Positions 1-9,836 of a stretch of 64,000 bases of DNA are shown here, in pieces. Under the pieces are notes generated by a model. That model saw only the letters and a list, made by a program, of their open reading frames with translations, was not told the DNA's origin and did not search any database. The DNA is taken from contig JBAMDO010000066.1 of assembly GCA_037074765.1 (NCBI GenBank), positions 496,001 through 560,000 of the forward strand. Direction: 5' to 3'. The stretch comes from Mansonella perstans (lineage: Eukaryota > Nematoda > Chromadorea > Rhabditida > Onchocercidae). The translations under genes were made by a program, and so were the position numbers. Within the stretch, counting starts at the first letter, position 1. Every line of letters starts with the position of its first letter.

Positions 1-345
1 AAATGTTGTAAATTCGGGAAATTTGATCATGCACTTATCATCATGTAAAGTAACAATAACTGATAATGTTTAAAGCACAACATGCCATATCTTGAAAAAT
101 CTTAAGCTTTGTGGTTATTGGATGAAATCGCATACTACAACAAGTAGATTATAAATGAATAAGGTTATATTTGAGATGATGTGTTCTGAGATGCTTTTAA
201 AGCTGCTTTACAAAATACATATTAACAGCAATGAATAGAGACTGAATAATGGCTCTAAATGATACTTTAATGATATATAGAATAAGGCAATTTGTGAAAA
301 TTTATGCAGTGATTTTTTCTTTCCTTTTTTCCTTTTGAAAGTTAC
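1..345. other. RFC1 intron, left edge
   Basis: This lies downstream of the donor (GTAAC, minus strand) that closes the last visible RFC1 exon. No further exon is seen before the window edge, so it is read as part of an intron. Confidence 0.6.
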
Positions 346-3300
346 CTCATCTTTGAGTCCTGTACAAATGGATAATTTTCCTGCACAAAAAGTGGCATAA
401 TTGAAGGATCAACAAAAAACATTTGTTGTTTCTCCCATGTTTGCGTGTTAATATTCAAAAGGCGACGTGCTGCTTCAAAAGGATTCTGCAAGAAATAGAA
501 ATAAACTGATTACTTTTGTATCTTATTTTTATTCTTCTTGAATTAATTTTGTCTTTCTATTTTGCAAACATTTCTAGCCTTCACGGTTTGACAGCTTACA
601 TATTTAAGTGTTATTAATATCCAAATTGTGCACTGAATATACTTATGGTCAGAAAGAGTGTTGAAAAAAAATTGAAATGGATATGTAGGACTTTAATACA
701 CTATTCCAAACACTTCATTGTAACCATATGTCTCAAATACAAAAACATTGATCTAAGCCAAATCATTTCTACGATTCTTTCTAAAATTAAAGCTTTTTCC
801 TACAAAACCGTGAATACTGTCACGAAAAAAATTCGTTTCAAAGTATTTTTATGGAATATGATGTCTTAAGACCTCATGTGACTGAAAACTTACAATCGCA
901 GCATCTTTGCTCTGTATTTCCTTTCCGCTTCCACCTGAACTTAATAGCTGCAAATTGTAAATTGACTGACGAACATCATGTTGTGCGGTTTCAATAATTC
1001 CATCCATTACTTCTTTATCAACTTTTAAATGTTCTTGGCATACAATGGTAAGCAGTCTTGCCTGAAAAACAGAAAAATCACATAAACAGAGAATGGCTGA
1101 TGAAATTTTATCGTAGTAAATTACATTCACTGTCGGTACAAATATTGAATTCCTCAAACTATAAGATGCCTTTGAACATGATGAGGCTTACGATTTAATT
1201 TAGCACAATTGCTTTTTGTTGTTCTCCCCTTCGTAGTTTAAGATTTACTTGAAAATAGAACAATTACTAAATCTACAAATATTTTCAAGCCTCACAAATT
1301 GCCGAAAAAAGGAACTGAAAGCGGTAATTATGAAAACCAGTTTAAAAGAAAAAAATGCAAAAAAGACCCTGATTTGCTCAACACGTGGTCTCTGAAACCG
1401 CACATCAAAACAGTAATTCACTAGTGAACGCATCTTTTGCGATTGTCGATCATTGCATATACAAATTATTGGTATCAGCGTTTCCTTGATCATTTGGATT
1501 AATTCAGCGATCTGCAAACAAAACAATAAGACTTGAGCAAAAGCAAAATAGACCTTCAATGGTATCTGAAAACTAAACTTTGACCACGAAAATTTTCCAG
1601 AGCTAAAGCCCAGTATTTCAAATTCAAATTCAAAAAATAGCTAATACACCCAAGCCAAGTTTCTGAAGCATAATACCAAATTCTCGGTCTTGAAGTATTG
1701 GACAAATCTAATTCGCAAATAAAAACCACTAATAAATAACTTGTATAATTTCAAAATTTACCCCTGCTCGGTCATCATTTCCACTCATACCATCCACTTC
1801 GTCCATAATCAGTACATGTGTTATCTCGCTGGATGTATTTGCTGCAAGCAAAAGAATTTGGTCAATCAGCTTTGGTTAGTTCAGGATTCCAAATTCTATA
1901 TTTTTGGCTTTGTAACTTGACAGAAATCTCTCTATAGGATTTTTTATTGTTTAACAAAATTTACTTTTACGCGCAATTGAATTATTTAAGTAATCATCCA
2001 TTTGTTCACAACCGATAACTTCCGATGTTTGTGCTTCTAATGCCTTCTTGTTTCTTACATCTGACGCATTTTTTTCCACGTATCGCAAATTAAGCTCTTT
2101 ACAAGCCATTATAGCACACGTAGTTTTACCAACACCTTGAAGAAAATGCAAAATTAAACGCTCAAAACTATGACAAAAATTTAGCATCTCTTATCAAGGT
2201 AAATTTGTGATTACTTTCGTGATAGCGTAACAAATAAAGTTGAAATTAGATTTTAGTCTAAATTTTTGCGGGACAAAAGAACAATGTAAAAACTTACCCG
2301 GTGGACCGCTAAGCATCACCGCTTTGAAAGCTGTGCCATCGCTCTGCGCTAGCCAAGGAGGAGGCCGTGCTACATTTCGTTAGATTAGTACACATGAAGA
2401 ACAAATAAATAAAAACTAATAACAACTATCTCACAGCATAAAAAAATCAAAACCCGGAAGATTTCGAAAAACTACACTAAAGGAAGTTCACTATCTATCA
2501 ATGTAGAAAACAATGAATAGAATGCTAGAGGAAGATCATGAAATCTTTTGTTACCTTATTAGCAAACATTATTTAAATTTATTTTCTATTTTCTAAAAAA
2601 AAAAATTTGGCTTACCTTTTTTCTGCTTACCGCCCACACCTAAATGATTATTTGCCCAATTTCGGAGCCAACCCAGCAACTTATTCATTGGTGATTTTTC
2701 CCCGTTTTGTCCAACTAAATGTTTTATATTGTATGGCTTGTATTTGTCAACCCATTGCAAGCAACCTTCCTGAAATAAATCAATGTGTGTACCTGACAAT
2801 CTCCTACAAGAGAATCATATTTTTGAACTCCTTTGATCAGGATTGCCAGAAAAACTCACTTCTTGAGCAGAAGTTTCAATCTCTGCTAATCCATCAAGTT
2901 TAGACTTCTTCGCTTCTAAAGGTTTTGTTATTTTCGGCTTCTGATGAGCCAGCCGACTTTTTGAAACTTTCTTTTCGTTGGTAATGTCATTTTTTTTTGT
3001 TTTGTCAGTATTTTCATTTTTTACTTTGAATTTTTCCTTTGTTTCATGTTTTTCCTTCGTTCCTTTCATCTGGTTCTTCTCTTCTTTCAAAATCACAACA
3101 TCTTCCTTTACTGTTACTGATTGAACAGCAGCATACGCAGCAGTTTTGGAGGATTTTTTCATTTTAACTGATCGTGTTGATGGCTGCGATAATTTACAAT
3201 TTTTTTCATTCAAGGAGACCGCTTCTTTTTCATGCTTTGATCTTTTTTGCGAGGTCTCTGGTAAGATCAATTCTTCAACATTTTTCTCTGGCAAATTTGT

Positions 3301-4773
3301 TTCCGTAACTGCGCTCCCACTTTGTTCTGCGTTCTTCTTTTTTTCTCTAGAAGTTTTACCGAAATTGCGGAAAAATTCGACCGGATTAATCACTTCCAAT
3401 TCAGGGGCAAGATTTGGTTTTTTCTCTGAAATTTTTGGATTAACTCAGAGCAAACAACACTTTCCAAAATCCGATTTCAAAGGATATTTAGGAAAAATCA
3501 CACCAAAAAACAAATAAAATAACTCCAAAAACTTTTTTGAGAACCTTTTTTTTTGACAGCATCAAGACGATTGTAATCCAGTTTCTCTTGATATGATGAC
3601 GTTTTGCAGCGTTTTTTTTTGTTGGCGGTGCCGGAATAAATTCATCCTTGTCTTCTCTTTCATCAAGTTCTTCCTGAATTTCAATGTATATAAAGAACGA
3701 TCGTAGAATTTCGCAAAAAAATAAATACAACACAATTCTCAGTCAACACATTTAATAACTTACATCGGTAGAAGTATGTGTGGTGGGCAACAAATTCTTT
3801 GTCGACCTGCTATTCACTTTTTTCAAAGAAATTTTTTCTCCTCTTTTCTTTTTTTGTAAAGGTGTAGAATTTTTTTCGCCTGTTTTACGTACTTGTGGAG
3901 CTGAGGGTGGCAGATCATCATCGTCGTCTTCAAAAAAAGAAGCAGTAATATTTTCACTATCTTACTGATATTAAAGACGTAGTTAGAAACGGTTTTATAC
4001 AGTTCTACAAAGATCCATTCAAATAAAATTACAAAAAGAACAAAAGAAATAAAAGGTAGAAGAGTCACCGGATGATAATAAAATCCTCTTTTTTGCACGT
4101 CCCTTGCGCAATTCCTTGCGTAGCGAACGTGGCAACGGATTCTCTTCATCAGCTATAAAAAATTTAAAAAAAAATCCATGAATACTTCATATCTCTTGAA
4201 GTGGTAAGTTTAATTAAAAAAATTAAAAGTAGAAAAAAACAGAGACGTATTAAACAAAACATAAACAAAGACAAATTTTTCTACAGTACAGCAGGGCTGG
4301 ATTTTACATCCTACACTAGCAATTCATTCCAATCATTGAACAAATCTGGATTAATAGTGAAGAAATATTTGGATGATTAAAGATGAAACTAGACCACCGT
4401 AAAAATTTTGGTCATGGATAATATTTTGGAAACAACAAGAAAACTTGAAATTAATGCAAATTCAAAAAAAAAAATCTCAATTTGCTAAAGAAACGAAATT
4501 AAACAGAGATATTCTAAACGATGATTAAATAGATAATTTTTACTACAAAGAAAAAAGATTAATTTTTTGAACTATAAGAATTATAAAACTTATTGAATAA
4601 CATTTAAGCTTACATGCATCGGACAGCACAATATCAGTTACCAATTGTTTTTTCTTTGGCTTCTTTTGTGCAACTTGACATCGTGTATTTGTTCTTATGG
4701 GACTATCTTGACTAGCTCTTAGCTCCGTAAGGGCACTTTTTCCTTCACTGCTACCAAAATATCGCCGAATATC
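346..4773 (-). CDS. rfc-1: Replication factor C subunit 1 (clamp-loader large subunit), 3' end outside window
   Basis: Large AAA+ subunit of the clamp loader that opens PCNA and loads it on primer-template junctions in the nucleus. Exons read on the minus strand: 4773-4614, 4152-4069, 3960-3764, 3673-3545, 3428-2860, 2769-2616, 2369-2298, 2135-1965, 1841-1762, 1511-1368, 1061-894, 485-346; about 690 residues are visible. The first exon opens with DIRRYFGSS, matching the N-terminal PCNA-binding motif of RFC1 (human MDIRKFF). Diagnostic AAA+ motifs follow: WVDKYKP, Walker A GPPGVGKTT split over two exons, Walker B LIMDEVDGM, sensor 1 CNDR, and FQRPRVEQI, then PLFVQENYPF at the left limit. The C-terminal collar lies beyond base 1. 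The initiator ATG must be in an upstream exon; an ATG at 5265-5263 followed directly by GT is one candidate. No BRCT domain is seen between the N-terminal part and WVDKYKP. Exon 3673-3545 needs one extra base to keep frame. Family identity is certain; the exact 5' end is not. Confidence 0.93.
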
Positions 4774-6255
4774 CTACAAGAACTATTGATTTTTATAAAT
4801 GAATTCAATGTAATTATATCAGAGTGAACAATTATTGCTTTTCATGACAATTATACTTTTACCGATGTAAGATATGTACTATGAATAAGATATAGCTATA
4901 AGATATGATATGATAAAAGATATCATTAAGATATGAATTATAAATGAAATAAATTTATTTAAAAAAAATATATTAAAATAACCATTCACTCCTGAATGAA
5001 TTCAAGTAGATGATATATTTGTCGTCAAGCACTCCTGAAATTTTCAATCAATTTTTACTATTTAAGTAATTATAATTTCAAAATTACTTGAAATTCCCAT
5101 CAAATATATAAAAATATAATCTGCAAAAGCATTTCCATTGCTTTCCAGGAGAGAACTTCTCAAACCTAACTGTAAAGAAACAAATGAAACGAATACGTCT
5201 CAGGCCCGTTGCGCTACTTGTTATAATACCACAGAATCAGTTCAACCGTAAAGTTATAGTACCATAGAATCAGTTCAACCGTCAGTTATAACCTTCAAGG
5301 AAAATTCCTTGTTTAATGCATGTTGTGATCGATTCCTTCCGATTTATGATACCGGATATACACTAAAAAATCGAGAGATAATTCTGAGAATGTATTAATT
5401 GCATTTGATAAAATAGAAATCATAAATTTGCACAAAAAATTAGAAATTAAAAAGAAGGAATTTAAAATTTCTTGTAATATGTATAAACTATAGCAAGAGA
5501 ACGACATGATAAAATATCAATTGTTATTACAGCAAAAAAACAAAAAAAAACAAAAGTTGATAATGAAAGGAATTAAAAAAGAGAAAATTAAAATTAAAAA
5601 ATAAATGAGATAAAGATATATGAAAATTTAAGAAGAAAGAAGTGAACATTTACAATGAAATGAATTTACAAATGAAGAAATAAATAATTTTATCCAAATG
5701 ATAAACTTTCAAGATTTCAATCTAACAAACCATAAAATAAAATTTTATTCTTTTCATAACTTTTTTCCACATTTCATTTCTGCAGTAACAAAAACAATGT
5801 ATAAACTGCAGTATCATTCAGGAGAAAAATTTTGTCAAAAGAGAAAAAATGAACATATGTGGTCATAACTATTATTCTAATGCATTTTTAGATTATGAGA
5901 ATTTGAGTAATAAAATGAAATGGATTGAAAAAAGAAAAAATTCAGCATCATCTATATGTCACTCGCACACTTTTAAAAAAGAAAAGAATTAATTTTTTAA
6001 AAAATGATTGAAAAAAAATAATTAAAAATTTAAAAATGAATGAAATATGTAATTAATCATGAAATACTTTGTCTTTTTTATATATTTCTTATATTTCCAA
6101 TTTTTGCAGATTGCTATTTCCACGCGCAAATATCGTAAGAACACGTGAAAAAGACAATGAACATAATTTGAAGAAGAAATTTACGAGAAATTTCATCATT
6201 TACAAAAGTTTCACAAACTTCAACTGCTACTGTCATGAAATACGTGAAAAATGAT
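4774..6255. other. AT-rich region upstream of RFC1
   Basis: No coding exon could be supported apart from a possible RFC1 start codon at 5265-5263 (minus). The stretch holds the 33-bp tandem pair and otherwise simple A/T-rich sequence. Short open frames here have no splice or composition support. Confidence 0.5.
5220..5290. repeat. Tandem pair of a 33-bp unit
   Basis: Two adjacent copies begin at 5220 and 5253, sharing GAATCAGTTCAACCGT, with the first six bases of a third copy (GTTATA) at 5285. They differ at a few positions. They lie upstream of the first recognised RFC1 exon. Confidence 0.85.
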
Positions 6256-6307
6256 GGATATATCACGTATGGTACGTAAAAATTATGAGTATATCACGTG
6301 TGGTACG
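6256..6307. repeat. Direct repeat carrying CACGTR motifs
   Basis: Two copies of TATATCACGTRTGGTACG, within 6256-6276 and 6287-6307, spaced about 31 bases apart. The second contains the E-box CACGTG. They sit roughly 100-150 bases upstream of the heat-shock element, so a regulatory role is possible but not shown. Confidence 0.7.
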
Positions 6308-6408
6308 ACGATGTTGACATAAGTAAATTGCATAGATTTATGAACATGTTTAATTCTTGTCACGAATGTTTACCTCTTCGGCTTAAAACTTCAACAAGTC
6401 AGAATTTG

Positions 6409-6426
6409 TTCGAGAAAGTTCTGGAC
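6409..6426 (+). promoter_or_regulatory. Heat-shock element
   Basis: Alternating units TTC-GA-GAA-AG-TTC are followed by TG-GAC. That is three perfect and one imperfect inverted nTTCn/nGAAn modules with the 2-base spacing required by heat-shock factor. It lies 18 bases upstream of a TATA box and points to heat induction of the small HSP gene. Confidence 0.85.
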
Positions 6427-6443
6427 TTTCGTCTTTCGCTGGG

Positions 6444-6451
6444 TATATAAA
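6444..6451 (+). promoter_or_regulatory. TATA box of the small HSP gene
   Basis: TATATAAA lies just downstream of the heat-shock element. Transcription would start near 6475-6480, leaving about 520 bases before the start codon, probably removed in part as a 5' UTR intron or replaced by trans-splicing at 6997. Confidence 0.75.
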
Positions 6452-6723
6452 ACTGGTAGCTACTTCGGCATTCGTTGTTACGTGTAGAGTTTTACTGCTT
6501 GGGATTTCTTTATCCGTGAAATGATACGTGTACTGGGGTACGTGTACTGCTCTATAATGATGGAATTATTTTTACGTTTTCTGTTCTGATTCTGTGATAG
6601 TAACTATACCATATACAATGGTACTGCATTCTAGCGTCATTACTAATTTTTTGAAATTTTCTTATTCATTTGTTCATATTACGGTATTAGGATTTTATCG
6701 TTTGGACATTATCCCAATAATAT

Positions 6724-6847
6724 CGATCTGGAAGATATCTGGCCATTTTACTTGGGCATTTTTCTTGCTATAGAATCTTCATGAGTCGATCTGGAAGATA
6801 TCTGGCCATTTTACTTGGCCATTTTTCTTGCTATAAAATCTTCATGA
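6724..6847. repeat. 63-bp tandem duplication
   Basis: CGATCTGGAAGATATCTGG begins at 6724 and again at 6787, and the copies match almost fully through TCTTCATGA. It lies between the heat-inducible promoter and the start codon of the small HSP, inside the presumed 5' UTR intron. Confidence 0.9.
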
Positions 6848-6990
6848 TATTGATAGAATGTCTGGGATCATTTCCGCAATTATCTTTTCCGGACAAGATA
6901 ACATCTTTGTTTTATTTTTGTTTCATCGTTACTCATGAAAAATAGTCCGATAACGTACCAGCTTTTCTATCTCATCAGTTCATTCGTTGT

Positions 6991-6999
6991 TTTATAGGT
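6991..6999 (+). promoter_or_regulatory. 3' splice acceptor just before the small HSP start
   Basis: A pyrimidine-rich tract ends in TTTATAG at 6997, two bases before the ATG. This is either the end of a 5' UTR intron or a spliced-leader trans-splice site; the sequence alone cannot decide between them. Confidence 0.6.
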
Positions 7000-8433
7000 A
7001 TGTTACGGATTATATGTCGGAGGATTAGTGCTTTAACTAATCAAGCATGGATTCGTCCCACCCGAAATTATTTTGGATCCAGGTATCCACTATCAACAGT
7101 GTTCAGAAGTATTGATAGACAACTTCAGGAAATTGAGCGACAGTTTGATCGAGTCTTTTGTAAGTTTTGTGATTAACTTTGTATGATAACAGTAAATCTT
7201 ATAATTTAGTAGTTGTTAGAAATTTTTCGCAGTTGGAACTTTCTTATTAATTTCTACATTTTTGATTTCCTCTTATGCTATGTATTTCTGTTAGTTAATT
7301 CAAATGCTGATTTTTCTTTCGGACTTACTACTATTGGGTTCAGTTATCAGTATTTATGGTTAGAGATTAGTGAGAGGAGAATTTAATTCTTCTTTGAATT
7401 AACTGTGATATGTATTTCTATGTAATTATATTCTGATATTTATCTCTGTACTCTTTCCATAACTGTGATGTTAGGTGAAGGAGTGCATTGAAATCTGACG
7501 AAGAAGCATGTGGTAATAAATCAAATAAAGTCAGAATTTCTCTGATTTATGGAATCTGGATTTAAATTACCACTGATCAAAAAAAATGAAAATCAGATCG
7601 TAAACACGCCAGATGTGTTCGGTGTATATCCCCTGGATTCTTTCCTATTAAGTCATTTCTTCATTCTGCTGTTGTTTTATTTGATGGGAGTGATAAAAAA
7701 GTTTGACATTATTTAAAGGGAATTCACGCGACTGGTTAGATAGTTTTCGACCAATAGGAGTTCGCGAACATCCTTCACAAACAGAGACATATCGAGTTTT
7801 GAATCCAATCGTGGAAGAAGATGGCGTGAAAAAATTCTTCTTGGAACTGGATGTTCGCAGGTTTAAGCCGAATGAGGTTTGCATCAGAATCTAATATTCT
7901 CTATCAAAATCTAATCTGCAAACTGGTTTTTCTTTCTTTTACAAAATTTATGCATAATTTAAATAATTTAATGAATATGTTATTAATGTGATAGTGTTTC
8001 GAACTTTCTAAGGTTTTGCGAAGTCCTATTTTGCATTGTGAATATTTGCAGGTTACTGTCAAGACTAATGCGAAAGAAAATATTCTGACTATTGAAGCAA
8101 AGCACAAAGATGACGAAACGAGGTTTGAATATTTGCGTAAAATCACTTTGCCGCAAGGAGTGCTTAGTAAAGGTAAGCACAAATTTTTATTGAGGACATT
8201 AAAAGATTTTATGAGTTCTGTAGAAAATTTGTCCAGATGATTTAAAAGTTGTTTATCAATTCTAGATGTATTGATAAGTGATGAATTCAGCCAACGAAAA
8301 ACTGGAAGTTTTTTTCATTTAAGAAATGACATGCCACTTTACGTCGGATGGAATTCTACAAATCAAAGCTCCGTATAATGCACCGGAAGAAGCCGTCGTT
8401 ATCGATACGGAGATTCCCGTAAAACATGAATGA
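7000..8433 (+). CDS. Small heat-shock protein (alpha-crystallin/HSP20 family)
   Basis: ATP-independent holdase that binds unfolding proteins under stress. Exons 7000-7159, 7719-7876, 8052-8172 and 8324-8433 join with consistent phases into 182 residues. The alpha-crystallin domain spans about residues 88-168, from KKFFLELDVRRFKPNE to the family signature TSDGILQIKAPY, and a C-terminal IPV motif follows in DTEIPVKHE. The first 37 residues contain six arginines and no acidic residue (MLRIICRRIS at the start), which resembles a mitochondrial presequence; most nematode HSP16s lack this. The start is the ATG two bases after an acceptor. The acceptor of exon 2 (TTTAAAG) is weak, so that junction (residue 54) is less sure. 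The gene is headed by a heat-shock element and TATA box and diverges from RFC1. Confidence 0.9.
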
Positions 8434-9836
8434 ATGTATAGTTTTAATGGAAATTCAATCATATCCGGTTACTTGGCAAGGATGGATGTACTAGGAAGGA
8501 TTTTTTTTACACTAATCAATCTTATCCGCAAGGCCGTGAAATTAATCCGTTCGATGTTCCTTGAAAATTTGTAAAATACTAATTTTGATTTAGAGGTGGC
8601 CTGTTTGTCATTTATAAACTGATATTGCTTTTGTTTTGTGAAGTTGCTGAGACTCCTATATTATTTCAGATATTTCTATAAATATATTGTCTACGTTATG
8701 TATTTTCATATATTTTTTTCATTATTAGCATTTCGTAAATCTATAGTTCCAGAAGTAGCATGTATATAAATATTTTCAAAATTTAAAATGTCATTGGACA
8801 TATTGTAAATAGTGTAATTTACTACTAGAATACATAAATTTGATCTTTGTGGGAAGAATTTCTTGACGAAATAACATTGTCAGCTTACTTCAAATAAGTT
8901 ATCATTTTTCGCAAACCGATTTTCAATTTGTCTTCACATTATGCTGATGTCTATTGTACATTTCTTATAATTATAAAACAAATCAAGATGAGCAGACATG
9001 GTAAGATTGATTAAATAAGCTAAATTCTTTACTGTATTTTGCTAGCAACTGGGGATAAAACTGATTCCGAATGAATTTATTTGAAGTGAATGTTGTCGCC
9101 TAAAATATAAGAGGTTGACAAAGTAGTACCTTTTGATATTTAAAATGCTGTATCCTCTTTCAGCCTATCTAACCACTCCATATTTATCGTTTGGGTAGCA
9201 CTCTGGCATTATTGGGTAAAGATTAGTTTGCTTTTCAGTCTGTTAATCTTTATTTCATCCATTCATATATATATCTTTTTTTTTTCATACATTTCAACAG
9301 TAGACAGAATTTTATGATTCTTATTACTGTTACAACTACTGCTATTACTATACGAAAGAAAAATAACAAATTATTTTGAAAACTTGCATTGGAAGAGCAA
9401 ATCAGAGAGGCGAAGCAAGATAATGCAAGACAAAGAGCAGGAATAAAGGAAAAAAAAATCAAAGTGAAAATTGAAAAAAACTATTGGCAGACTTCATTAA
9501 CAATATGAATTGTTTATAACAATGATAATAGTGATAGTTATAATAAATATAATCATGACAGTGATAATTCAATGCAATAAAGCGGCAGGACAGTGTTGTA
9601 TGTAACAATATATTTAAAAAAATTACCCAAATTTAAAATACACTGTTAAATTTAGAGTTTAATCACACAAAAAGAATTCAATTAATTAGTAATAAAGAGG
9701 CAGAAGCATTGTGATGGGAATTTGTTGCGAATTAAAATTATTCTTTGTTTTTGTCCAACTACAAATTCTAATATTATTTGTTTCATTTTAACAAATTCCA
9801 ATCAAATTTCATTTCTATGATTATTTAATCATTTAT
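8434..9836. other. Tail-to-tail intergenic region
   Basis: Lies between the 3' ends of the small HSP gene (+) and the RING gene (-) and should hold both 3' UTRs. No exon or RNA gene was recognised. Confidence 0.6.

Noticed and set aside
3146..3517. 123-codon plus-strand open frame
   Set aside because: It is antisense to the lysine-rich RFC1 exon 3428-2860; codons AAA/GAA in the exon read as TTT/TTC, giving a phenylalanine-rich shadow.
8264..8323. Exon beginning at the TTCTAG near 8264 in the small HSP gene
   Set aside because: That frame leads away from the family's C-terminal sequence; the later acceptor at 8323 restores TCHFTSDGILQIKAP and the IPV motif.
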